From an uncultured Oscillospiraceae bacterium (GTDB lineage Bacteria > Bacillota > Clostridia > Oscillospirales > Acutalibacteraceae): a stretch of 22,381 bases of DNA. A program made the position numbers and the translations under genes. The stretch lies in the NCBI GenBank assembly GCA_958354085.1, contig CATWUX010000023.1, positions 1 through 22,381 on the forward strand, in the 5' to 3' direction. Below are positions 7,440 to 14,137 of this stretch, piece after piece (the first letter of the stretch is position 1; the number at the start of each line of letters is the position of its first letter). Below the pieces are notes generated by a model, which worked only from the letters and a program-made list of their open reading frames with translations, ran no database searches and was not told where the DNA came from.

Positions 7440-7944
7440 CGTCCAGCAGTCCTTTAAGCGGACGAAGGCGCAGCACGCCGCCGTCCACGTCGATTTCAAT
7501 GATGACCGGCGGGATCGCCGGGATCAGAATTTCACGCCCGTCCAGATGGCGCATATGATACACGTCGTTCGCGCCCGTAGAGCTGACCTCGGTCAGCTCG
7601 CCGTATTCCTCGCCCGTATCCGCGTCCACAATCCGCAGCCCGATCAGATCGCAGATCAGGTGGCGCCCCGGCGCCAGTTTGAGATCGTCACGGTGGACAT
7701 ACAGCATCCGTCCGCGCAGCACGGCGGCATCCTGCACCGTGGAAACGCCCTCGATCGTCACGAGCGCGATGTTTTTGTGCGGGCGGCCCCTGACTTTCAG
7801 CGGGGTTTTGCCCTCGTCAAAATACAGCGTTTTCCAGTCGGCAAACTGTTCGGGCGAATCGCACCACGGCTGCACCCGCAGTTCGCCCCGCACCCCGTGG
7901 GTACCGACGATCTGGCCCGCCTCGAGATAAAGCTTTTTCGGCAT
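7429..7944 (-). CDS. rimM: Ribosome maturation factor RimM
   Basis: RimM binds S19 in the 30S head and assists late maturation of the small subunit. From the ATG at 7944 the product has 171 residues: an N-terminal RimM barrel (AGQIVGTHGVRGELRV is diagnostic) and a C-terminal PRC-barrel (about 95-171) with IGLRIVDADTGEEYG and the HLDGREILIPAI block. The frame is open 12 codons further upstream, but AGGAGG lies 8 nt before ATG 7944, and the upstream codons fall inside a terminator hairpin. That terminator ends about 20 nt before the start, leaving no room for a separate promoter. Expression should therefore depend on read-through from rpsP-khpA. Confidence 0.95.
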   Translation of the reverse strand: MPKKLYLEAGQIVGTHGVRGELRVQPWCDSPEQFADWKTLYFDEGKTPLKVRGRPHKNIALVTIEGVSTVQDAAVLRGRMLYVHRDDLKLAPGRHLICDLIGLRIVDADTGEEYGELTEVSSTGANDVYHMRHLDGREILIPAIPPVIIEIDVDGGVLRLRPLKGLLDDAD

Positions 7945-7964
7945 CGGTCGTTCCTCCTGCGTGT

Positions 7965-8002
7965 AAAAAATCCTATGCAAACCACGTTTGCATAGGATTT
8001 TT
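7965..8002 (-). terminator. Intrinsic terminator (probable attenuator) between khpA and rimM
   Basis: A perfect 17-bp inverted repeat (7966-7982 with 7986-8002) with a 3-nt loop ends in a run of six T on the minus strand. It sits 14 nt after the khpA stop and directly before the rimM RBS. It is a textbook terminator inside an operon, so it probably sets a lower level of rimM-trmD relative to rpsP-khpA. Confidence 0.9.
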
Positions 8003-8016
8003 GAATCGGTTTCGGC

Positions 8017-8250
8017 TCAGTCGATTTCCACAGAAACCTTGGCATCCTGACGGGTGGCGGCGGCGCGCATGACGGTGCGCATCGCTTTCGCAATGCGGCC
8101 CTGCTTGCCGATCACGCGTCCCATGTCGTCCGGCGCCACGTGCAGATGAAACACGATCGTGCCGTCTTCCGCCGGCTCGTCCTGCTCCACTACAACCGCG
8201 TCCGGGTTTTCCACCAGCCCCTGTGCAATGGTCATCAACAGCTCTTTCAT
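8017..8250 (-). CDS. khpA: KH-domain RNA-binding protein KhpA (YlqC family)
   Basis: KhpA is a small single-KH-domain protein that pairs with KhpB/Jag and influences cell elongation and sRNA/mRNA biology in Firmicutes. From the ATG at 8250 the product is 77 residues, with VIGKQGRIAKAMRTV carrying the KH GxxG loop (GKQG, 48-51). The frame is open back to a TTG directly abutting the rpsP stop, but the family begins MKELL-x-IA-x-LV, supporting 8250. The RBS in front is weak (AAAGG at about 14 nt), so translation probably depends on ribosomes finishing rpsP, 30 nt upstream. Its position between rpsP and rimM is conserved in Firmicutes. Confidence 0.92.
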   Translation of the reverse strand: MKELLMTIAQGLVENPDAVVVEQDEPAEDGTIVFHLHVAPDDMGRVIGKQGRIAKAMRTVMRAAATRQDAKVSVEID

Positions 8251-8280
8251 TGCAAAACCCAAGCCTTTCCGGTCGGCCAA

Positions 8281-8520
8281 TTAGTTGCCGGCCTTTTTCA
8301 GCAGATCCTTAACGGTATCGGTCGGCTGTGCGCCGTTGGCGATCCATTTCTGCGCCTTTTCCATATCGATCTTGATAACGGCCGGCTCCTCCAGCGGGTT
8401 GTAGTAGCCGATTTCCTCAATGAAACGGCCGTCGCGGGGATAGCGGGAATCCGCTACAACTACGCGATAGAACGGAGCTTTCTTGGCGCCCATACGGCGC
8501 AGACGAATTTTAACTGCCAT
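8281..8520 (-). CDS. rpsP: 30S ribosomal protein S16
   Basis: S16 is a primary-binding small-subunit protein. The 79-residue product from the ATG at 8520 begins MAVKIRLRRMGAKKAPFYRV and contains VADSRYPRDGRFIEEIGYYNP, both diagnostic of S16. The frame extends five codons upstream, but GGAGGG lies 8 nt before 8520, which fixes the start. It follows ffh by 73 nt with no terminator in between and is followed at once by khpA. Confidence 0.97.
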   Translation of the reverse strand: MAVKIRLRRMGAKKAPFYRVVVADSRYPRDGRFIEEIGYYNPLEEPAVIKIDMEKAQKWIANGAQPTDTVKDLLKKAGN

Positions 8521-8593
8521 GTGTGAACCCTCCAAAAATTTGTTTTAATATTCTATCTTCAACCATACAGGGGAAATTCCTAGATGGATTGAA

Positions 8594-9961
8594 TTAAAAA
8601 CCAAAGCGGCGTCCGCCGCCGCGGGGCATCATCGGCGGCATACCGCGGGGAATCCCGCGCCCGCCTTTTTTGCCCATGCTCTTCATCTGTTTCATCAGCT
8701 GACGCATGGACTCGTATTGCTTGACCAGCCGGTTGACGTCCTCCACCTTTTGCCCGCAGCCGGCGGCGATGCGCCGCTTGCGGGAGGGCGTGAGGATATC
8801 CGGCTTGCTGCGTTCGGCGGGGGTCATGGACAGGATCACCGCTTCCACGCGGGCGAACTGTTTTTCATCGATGTCCAGATCCTTGATCTGGCTGCCCACA
8901 CCGGGGATCATGCTGAGCATACCCTTGAGGTCGCCCATTTTGCGCACCTGCCGGAACTGCTCCAGCATATCGTTGAAATCGAATTTATCCTCTTGCAGCT
9001 TTTTGGCGAGCGCCTCCGCCTCTTTGCGGTCGATCTGCTGCTCCGCCTTTTCAATCAGCGAAAGCACGTCGCCCATGCCGAGGATGCGGGATGCCATACG
9101 GTCGGGGTGGAAAACCTCCAGATCCTCCAGCTTTTCACCGATGCCGGCAAACTTGATAGGCTGGCCGGTGACGGCGCGCACGGACAGCGCCGCGCCGCCG
9201 CGGGTATCGCCGTCCAGCTTGGTCAGAACCACACCGGTGATGCCCAGCGCTTCGTTGAACGAGGCGGCGACGTTGACCGCGTCCTGACCGGTCATGGCGT
9301 CCACGACCAGCAGAATCTCCTGCGGCGAGACGGCGGACTGGATATTTTTCAGCTCGGCCATCAGCTGCTCGTCAATATGCAGCCGGCCGGCGGTGTCGAG
9401 GATCACATAATCGTTGCCGTGGTCGCGCGCATGCGCGACCGCCTTTTTGGCGATGTCCACCGGGTCGGCGGCGCCCATTTCAAACACCGGCACGCCGGCC
9501 TTTTCGCCGACGACCTGCAGCTGCTTGATCGCGGCGGGACGGTAAACGTCGCACGCGACGAGCAAAGGACGGTGTCCCTGGCTCTTGAGCATCCGCCCGA
9601 GCTTGGCGGAATGGGTGGTTTTGCCCGACCCCTGCAGGCCGCACATCATGAGAACGCAGGGCGGGTGATTGGCGGTCGCCAGGCGGGCGGCCTCGCCGCC
9701 CATGAGCGCCGTCAGCTCCTCGTTGACGATCTTGATGACCATCTGCGCCGGCGTCAGGCTTTCCATGACCTGCGCGCCGATCGCACGCTGCGTAACAGTC
9801 GCGGTGAAATCCTTTGCAACCTTATAGTTGACGTCCGCCTCCAGCAGCGCCAGACGCACCTCGCGCATGGCTTCCTTCACGTCCGCCTCGCTCAGCTTGC
9901 CTTTGGAGCGCAGCTTTTTAAAGGCTGCGGACAGCTTGTCGGTTAATCCTTCAAAAGCCAC
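8594..9961 (-). CDS. ffh: Signal recognition particle GTPase Ffh (SRP54)
   Basis: Ffh binds signal peptides and 4.5S/scRNA and delivers ribosomes to FtsY at the membrane. The 455-residue protein has the N domain (1-95), then the G domain with GLQGSGKT (108-115), DVYRPAAIKQL, DTAGRLH and TKLDGDTRGG. The M domain (about 300-440) holds SKPDILTPSRKRRIAAG. The tail is rich in Met, Gly and Arg (GMPPMMPRGGGRRFGF). The start is taken as GTG 9961, which begins AFEGLTDKL as in the family and has AAAGGGG at 7-nt spacing. A TTG 39 bases earlier is in frame but overlaps the ylxM stop and has no better RBS. The gene lies 35 nt after ylxM in the same operon. Confidence 0.97.
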   Translation of the reverse strand: MAFEGLTDKLSAAFKKLRSKGKLSEADVKEAMREVRLALLEADVNYKVAKDFTATVTQRAIGAQVMESLTPAQMVIKIVNEELTALMGGEAARLATANHPPCVLMMCGLQGSGKTTHSAKLGRMLKSQGHRPLLVACDVYRPAAIKQLQVVGEKAGVPVFEMGAADPVDIAKKAVAHARDHGNDYVILDTAGRLHIDEQLMAELKNIQSAVSPQEILLVVDAMTGQDAVNVAASFNEALGITGVVLTKLDGDTRGGAALSVRAVTGQPIKFAGIGEKLEDLEVFHPDRMASRILGMGDVLSLIEKAEQQIDRKEAEALAKKLQEDKFDFNDMLEQFRQVRKMGDLKGMLSMIPGVGSQIKDLDIDEKQFARVEAVILSMTPAERSKPDILTPSRKRRIAAGCGQKVEDVNRLVKQYESMRQLMKQMKSMGKKGGRGIPRGMPPMMPRGGGRRFGF

Positions 9962-9996
9962 GGTTTTGCCCCTTTCCGGTTCATCCCGTACAGCGG

Positions 9997-10362
9997 TCAA
10001 TCCTCCGCCAGACGGCGGGCGACCTGCAAAATCCGCTCGGAGCGTTCGCGGATTTCCCGCGAATAGCCGAAGCGGTCGTTGAGTTCCTCGATTTCCTGCG
10101 CGGCGACACAGATGGCGTCAAAGCCCTCCCGCATTTCGCGGAACCGGCGCGCCAGTCCGAGCCGCTCTTCCATCTCCAGCAGCTGCGCTTCGGCGCGCTT
10201 GATGGAATCGCGCACGCCCTGCCGCGTGATGCCCTCGTTTTCGGCGATCTCGGCAAGCGACAGGTCGTTGTCATAATACAGCTCCACCACGTCGCGCTGT
10301 TTGTCGGTCAGCATGTCGCCATAGAAATCAAAAAGAAAGGCAATTTCCATATTTTTTGCCAT
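9997..10362 (-). CDS. ylxM: YlxM/UPF0122 putative helix-turn-helix protein of the SRP operon
   Basis: A 121-residue protein whose N-terminal half is a sigma-70 region 4-like helix-turn-helix (LTDKQRDVVELYY, then LSLAEIAENEGITRQGVRDSIKRAE, about 18-60), followed by a charged helical tail. It is always found next to ffh or ftsY in Firmicutes and is thought to act with the SRP, possibly regulating the operon. The ATG at 10362 has AAGGAG at 9 nt. It is the first gene of ylxM-ffh-rpsP-khpA-rimM-trmD and lies 47 nt downstream of a predicted transcription start. An inverted repeat covers that start and could be its own operator (inference). Confidence 0.93.
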   Translation of the reverse strand: MAKNMEIAFLFDFYGDMLTDKQRDVVELYYDNDLSLAEIAENEGITRQGVRDSIKRAEAQLLEMEERLGLARRFREMREGFDAICVAAQEIEELNDRFGYSREIRERSERILQVARRLAED

Positions 10363-10392
10363 GCCGCACCGCTCCTTCCTGCGCTTTGAAGT

Positions 10393-10444
10393 GTAAAGCG
10401 TTTTACTTTACAGAGATTATACACGAAAAGTCGGCGTTTGTCAA
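10393..10444 (-). promoter_or_regulatory. Consensus promoter of the ylxM operon, with inverted repeat at the start point
   Basis: TTGACA (10444-10439), a 17-nt spacer and TATAAT (10421-10416) form a perfect sigma-A promoter on the minus strand, with transcription expected near 10409. Just downstream, GTAAAG (10393-10398) and CTTTAC (10406-10411) form an inverted repeat with a 7-nt centre spanning +1 to about +17. That is the place for a repressor operator or a 5' mRNA hairpin. It does not fit the cre consensus. Confidence 0.9.
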
Positions 10445-10505
10445 GAGGCAGAATGAAGAATCCCCCACGTTTTTTGCGGCGGGAACACGGTTTTCGGATT
10501 GCCCA

Positions 10506-10534
10506 TTGCCAAACTCTTCGGAATTCGCTATACT
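10506..10534 (+). promoter_or_regulatory. Promoter of yifB
   Basis: TTGCCA (10506-10511), a 17-nt spacer and TATACT (10529-10534) form a good sigma-A promoter, with a start near 10541 and a leader of about 38 nt. It is divergent from the ylxM promoter, with 61 nt between the two -35 boxes. Confidence 0.75.
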
Positions 10535-10578
10535 GAAAGGAGGAAAAGCGGAAATTTGCCGCGAACGGAGGGGCTTGT

Positions 10579-12111
10579 ATGTTTGCACGCCTGCATAGCA
10601 TGGGCTTGATGGGAATCGACGGCTTTTTGGTTGAGGTGGAAGCCGATATTGCGCAGGGTTTACCCGGCTTTGACGTGGTGGGGCTGCCCGGCACGGCCGT
10701 GCGCGAATCGCGCGACCGGGTTCGCGCCGCGCTGAAAAACTGCGGCTTCACGTACCCCGTCAGCCGGATCACCGTCAATCTGGCACCGGCGGACGTGAAA
10801 AAAGAAGGCTCCGTATATGATCTGCCGCTGCTGCTGGCGCTGCTCAAAGCCACCGGTCAGCTGAGCGTGCCGCTGGACACCGCCGCCTTTCTGGGGGAGC
10901 TGTCGCTGACCGGCGAGGTGCGCCCGGTGCGCGGCGTACTGCCCATGGTGATCGCCGCGCGGGACGGCGGTATGCAGGCGGTGTTCGTCCCTGCCGCCAA
11001 CTCGGCGGAGGCGGCGGTTGTGGACGGCATTCAGGTCTTTCCCGTCTCCCACGTTCTGGCTCTTCTGGAGCATTTAAACGGCGTGACGCCTCTCGCGCCT
11101 CTCCCGCCAACCGCCTTTCGGCAAACGGCAGCCGCCGAGGAGCTGCCGGATTTTTCCGATGTGATGGGGCAGGCGGCTGCCCGGCGGGCGCTGGAGGTGG
11201 CCGCTGCCGGCGGTCACAATGTGCTGCTCATCGGGCCGCCCGGCTCGGGCAAAAGTATGCTCGCCAAGCGCCTGCCCTCGATCCTGCCCGATCTGACGCG
11301 GGAGGAAGCGCTGGAAACAACCAAAATCCACTCGGTCGCCGGCGTGCTGCCGGGCGGCGCAGGTCTGCTGGAAGCGCGCCCGTTCCGTTCGCCGCACCAC
11401 AACGTTTCCACTGCCGGCCTGATCGGCGGCGGCAGTATCCCGCACCCCGGCGAAGCGTCGCTCGCCCATCATGGGGTGCTGTTTCTGGACGAGCTGCCGG
11501 AATTTTCGCGGGATGCCATGGAATGTCTGCGCCAGCCGCTGGAGGACGGGCGCGTGACCATCTCCCGCGCATCCTCTTCCTCCTCTTACCCCTGTTCGTT
11601 TATGCTCGTCGCCGCCATGAACCCCTGCCCGTGCGGCTATTACGGACATCCCACCCGCTCCTGCACCTGTTCGCCGCAAGCGGCGCAGCGGTATCTGGCG
11701 CGGATCTCCGGGCCGCTGCTTGATCGGGTGGATCTGCATATCGAAGTGCCGCCGGTGGAATTTGCTCAGCTCTCCTCCGGGCAGCCGGCCGAAAGCTCGG
11801 CCGCCATCCGCGCGCGTGTGAACGAGGCACGGCAGCGGCAGCTGGAACGCTTCCGCGGCACGTCCATCCGCAGCAACGCCGCCATCCCGCCCGGCAAAAT
11901 CCGCGAGTTTTGTCCGCTGACGCCCGCCGCACAGCAAGTAATGAAAAACGCCTTTGACAAGCTGGGACTATCCGCGCGCGCCTATGACCGGCTGCTCAAG
12001 GTGGCGCGCACGATCGCCGATCTCGCGCACAGCGACAGCATTGACACGGCCCACGTCGCCGAAGCGGTGCAATACCGCAGCCTGGACCGCAAATACTGGC
12101 AAACGCGCTAA
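10579..12111 (+). CDS. comM: YifB/ComM family Mg-chelatase-like AAA+ ATPase
   Basis: A 510-residue protein with the three parts of the family. An N-terminal Lon-like fold (about 1-165; LPGFDVVGLPGTAVRESRDR and APADVKKEG are diagnostic) precedes an AAA+ module with Walker A GPPGSGKS (219-226) and Walker B VLFLDE (300-305). The third part is a C-terminal helical domain ending in an RSLDRKYW-type tail. The sensor segment MNPCPCGYYGH with clustered Cys is also typical. In Gram-negative bacteria ComM is a branch-migration helicase for integrating DNA in natural transformation; in clostridia the role is untested, and the family is often labelled magnesium chelatase in error. The ATG at 10579 has GGAGGGG at about 6 nt. 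The gene has its own promoter and terminator and is monocistronic. Confidence 0.94.
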   Translation: MFARLHSMGLMGIDGFLVEVEADIAQGLPGFDVVGLPGTAVRESRDRVRAALKNCGFTYPVSRITVNLAPADVKKEGSVYDLPLLLALLKATGQLSVPLDTAAFLGELSLTGEVRPVRGVLPMVIAARDGGMQAVFVPAANSAEAAVVDGIQVFPVSHVLALLEHLNGVTPLAPLPPTAFRQTAAAEELPDFSDVMGQAAARRALEVAAAGGHNVLLIGPPGSGKSMLAKRLPSILPDLTREEALETTKIHSVAGVLPGGAGLLEARPFRSPHHNVSTAGLIGGGSIPHPGEASLAHHGVLFLDELPEFSRDAMECLRQPLEDGRVTISRASSSSSYPCSFMLVAAMNPCPCGYYGHPTRSCTCSPQAAQRYLARISGPLLDRVDLHIEVPPVEFAQLSSGQPAESSAAIRARVNEARQRQLERFRGTSIRSNAAIPPGKIREFCPLTPAAQQVMKNAFDKLGLSARAYDRLLKVARTIADLAHSDSIDTAHVAEAVQYRSLDRKYWQTR

Positions 12112-12142
12112 TAAAGCGTGACCGCGCCCCCTCAAAACGCAT

Positions 12143-12188
12143 AAAACGCACCGCTACGTGTCTGTAAAACACAAAGCGGTGCGTTTTT
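12143..12188 (+). terminator. Intrinsic terminator of yifB
   Basis: A 13-bp perfect stem (AAAACGCACCGCT at 12143-12155 with 12175-12187) has a 19-nt loop that can itself pair GTGT/ACAC, and ends in TTTTT. On the opposite strand the same hairpin is followed by TTTTATGCGTTTTG, so it could also stop transcription arriving from the PHP phosphatase gene. Confidence 0.92.
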
Positions 12189-12346
12189 ATACTAAAATCT
12201 GATTGAAAGCTTTAAAATATTTCCGAGGATGAATTGTGCCAGAAAAAGCAGACGACGCCGCTGGGCTGTCGCCCAGCAAGGAGGATAACGCATTCTGGTG
12301 CAATTCAGCCCGGAAAGAGTCAAAGGGTTTAATCAGATTTTAGTAT
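12189..12346. repeat. 158-nt imperfect palindromic element (MITE-like or structured RNA)
   Basis: The element starts and ends with a perfect 16-bp inverted repeat (ATACTAAAATCTGATT, 12189-12204, with 12331-12346). Pairing continues inward in blocks: CTTT with AAAG, TTTCCG with CGGAAA, and GAATTGTGCCAGAA (12231-12244) with TTCTGGTGCAATTC (12293-12306; two G-U pairs). At the centre is a 7-bp hairpin (12260-12277, loop TGTC). It contains no credible ORF. It lies between the yifB terminator and the convergent PHP gene. The architecture fits a miniature inverted-repeat transposable element or a long folded RNA. No second copy was found in this window, and clear target-site duplications are not visible. 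Confidence 0.7.
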
Positions 12347-12371
12347 TTATACGATTCTGCCGCTCCCGCGG

Positions 12372-13157
12372 TTACAGCGGGAAAAACTGCGGGCGGCGCC
12401 GCTCAAAACGGCAAAGATACGCGAATCCGCACGCGCGCAGCGTATCACACGCGGCGGCGAAACCCTGCCCGACCGCGTCGGGACGGTGCGCATCCGAGCC
12501 GTAGGTGACGATTTCGCCGCCCAGCTCCCGGTAACGGCGCAGTACCTCCGTTTTCGGAAAAAACTCGCCCGGCGTGCGCAAGCCGGAGGCGTTGATTTCC
12601 AGTCCGATGCCGCGCTGCACCGCGATATGCAAAATGTCGTCGATACACGCCGCGTGATCGGCAAACACATAATTGCCCTTTTCCGGCGGCACATACCGTT
12701 TCATCAGGTCGAGATGCCCCAGCACATCGACATCCGCGGTGCGCACCATCGTGCGCACCGTATCAAAATAGGTGCGGTACGCCTCGGCGGTGTCCGTATG
12801 CGCCTGAAATTTCCGAAGCGTTTCGCGGCCGATGTTATGCAGCGAGCCGATCACAAAATCCAGCTCCAGCCCGGCGGTTTCCCGCGCGATTGCCGCCGTT
12901 TCCAGATGCGGCTCGCCGATCTCCAGCCCGCCCAGCACCAGAAGCCGCCCCGCATATCGCTCGCGGCAGTCCGCCAGATCCCGTGCGTAATCCGCCGGGC
13001 GCAGCACCCGGTAGCTGGGATCGTACTCCAACACCGAAAAATGCTCTGTAAAGCACAGCGTGTCCATCCCCTGCCTGACGGCGGCGGCGCACGCCTCCTC
13101 CATGGTCATTTTGCCGTCAAACGAATGGACGGTATGCACATGAAAATCACCGAACAT
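12372..13157 (-). CDS. PHP-domain phosphatase, histidinol-phosphatase (HisJ/HisK) family
   Basis: The 261-residue product from the ATG at 13157 begins MFGDFHVHTVHSFDG, the first metal-binding motif of the PHP fold. The other metal-ligand motifs follow in order: CFTEH, GLEIG, VIGSLHNIG, VLGHLDLM and GSDAHRPDAVG. PHP phosphatases of this size remove phosphate from histidinol phosphate in histidine synthesis. No his genes are nearby, so a different small phosphoester substrate is possible. The frame stays open ten codons upstream, but AGAGGG at 7 nt and the family N terminus fix 13157. The start lies within the end of the acetyltransferase gene (11-nt overlap), implying coupled translation. Confidence 0.88.
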   Translation of the reverse strand: MFGDFHVHTVHSFDGKMTMEEACAAAVRQGMDTLCFTEHFSVLEYDPSYRVLRPADYARDLADCRERYAGRLLVLGGLEIGEPHLETAAIARETAGLELDFVIGSLHNIGRETLRKFQAHTDTAEAYRTYFDTVRTMVRTADVDVLGHLDLMKRYVPPEKGNYVFADHAACIDDILHIAVQRGIGLEINASGLRTPGEFFPKTEVLRRYRELGGEIVTYGSDAHRPDAVGQGFAAACDTLRACGFAYLCRFERRRPQFFPL

Positions 13158-13983
13158 CCTCAGTCCCTCTTTCCTCCAACCGCCCATTGCGCCAGCGCAG
13201 TCCGCTGTACCACGCCTCCGGCACCGGCTGCTTGTCTATAAACAGCTGGGGATTGCGCGCCAGGCAGCGCGAGGTCAGCTCCGCCATGCCCGCCGCGTCG
13301 CACAGCACACAGTGCGCGTCGCCGAACCGGCCTTCCACCGCGATGCCGGTGGCAAGAAACGGGCGCTCCATTTTGTCGTACTGCTCCGAAATGTCGATGC
13401 CGGGGCAGTCGTGGCGGTAGCTGGGGCGCTCCAGTATGCGCCCGTCCGGCAGCACGATGCGCAGCGCCTGCGGCGTCGTGCCGATTCGACCGGGAACGTG
13501 ATTCCATTCCTCCACGCCGTGCAAAAACGTGTTGTGCGTCAGCTCGCAACCCAGAAACAGCACGCGCGCCCGCCTGTCGATCAGCCGTCCCCAGCAGCCG
13601 TTGCGCGGACAGGGGGTGTCGGCGTTTTCCTCTCCCGCGACATACGCGGCGGCGTCCCGCCCGTAAGCGGCAACCGAATGTGTCGGATGCAGCGACCGCA
13701 CCACGCCCGGCCGCTGCCGGAACAGATTGGTCAGCAGCCCCACGCACGACGGCTCGGCAGCGGGATCAAAGGTCGGATAGTCCGGCCCGATCTGCGCCCA
13801 GGTATGCGTCGGGAAAAGCAGCAGCCCTTCTTCACGGAAATAGTCCATCCACGCGTCCAGCACCGTATCGGCGCCGCCTTCGACCGGGCCGATGGATTTC
13901 ATAGACGAATGGATCAGCAGCGTTTCATCGGGGCGCAGCCCCATCGCGCGGATATGTGCGGTCAGTTGCGCTTTGGTATACAT
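13147..13983 (-). CDS. AAC(3)/YokD-family aminoglycoside N3-acetyltransferase-like protein
   Basis: The 278-residue product has the fold-defining motifs of the antibiotic acetyltransferase AAC(3) family: LLIHSSMKSIGPVEGG near the N terminus, LLFPTHTW, RSLHPTHSVAAYG with the conserved His of the active site, and LGCELTHNTFLHGVEE. The enzymes transfer acetyl from acetyl-CoA to an amino group. Chromosomal members such as YokD are often not resistance genes, and the natural substrate is unknown, so resistance should not be assumed. The start is ATG 13983 (MYTKAQLTAH) with AGGAGG at 6 nt; the open frame further upstream runs through the promoter. It is co-transcribed with the overlapping PHP phosphatase gene. 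Confidence 0.88.
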   Translation of the reverse strand: MYTKAQLTAHIRAMGLRPDETLLIHSSMKSIGPVEGGADTVLDAWMDYFREEGLLLFPTHTWAQIGPDYPTFDPAAEPSCVGLLTNLFRQRPGVVRSLHPTHSVAAYGRDAAAYVAGEENADTPCPRNGCWGRLIDRRARVLFLGCELTHNTFLHGVEEWNHVPGRIGTTPQALRIVLPDGRILERPSYRHDCPGIDISEQYDKMERPFLATGIAVEGRFGDAHCVLCDAAGMAELTSRCLARNPQLFIDKQPVPEAWYSGLRWRNGRLEERGTEDVR

Positions 13984-14038
13984 AACATGCCTCCTGTTGC
14001 GGCGTAAACAGCAGTATTTTTCCTTACTATTATAGATT

Positions 14039-14067
14039 ATTATAGTGAGAGCGCGGTGAGAAAGCAA
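14039..14067 (-). promoter_or_regulatory. Candidate promoter of the acetyltransferase/PHP operon
   Basis: On the minus strand TTGCTT (14067-14062), 17 nt and TATAAT (14044-14039) give a start near 14032 and a leader of about 50 nt. A second TATAAT lies at 14034-14029 but lacks a good -35. The region follows the terminator of the esterase gene, so an independent promoter is expected here. Confidence 0.6.
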
Positions 14068-14083
14068 GAGGCGGATAGCGTTA

Positions 14084-14119
14084 AGAAAAAGTCTCCCTTT
14101 GAAAAGGGAGACTTTTTCT
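14084..14119 (-). terminator. Intrinsic terminator of the esterase gene
   Basis: A 16-bp perfect stem (14084-14099 with 14104-14119) with a 4-nt loop lies 18 nt after the esterase stop. On the minus strand it ends in a TTTTTCTT tail, giving a strong terminator. The mirror-image T-run on the plus strand would let it work both ways. Confidence 0.92.
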
Positions 14120-14137
14120 GTCTAGTCGTATCGTTGA

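Noticed and set aside
8717..9946. 409-codon plus-strand open frame opposite ffh
   Set aside because: Shadow of a highly conserved gene, with no RBS or recognisable motif.
10391..10411. CcpA cre site at the ylxM start point
   Set aside because: The central CG is out of register with the cre consensus on both strands; only a simple inverted repeat remains.
12239..12320. Cobalamin-riboswitch-like words (GGTGCAATTC, CCCGGAA) within the palindromic element
   Set aside because: The other conserved blocks are missing or in the wrong order, and no vitamin B12 or cobalt gene follows.
13147..13983. Aminoglycoside resistance gene
   Set aside because: Family membership is clear, but chromosomal AAC(3)/YokD-like proteins often have no resistance role. 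There is no mobile element or resistance context.
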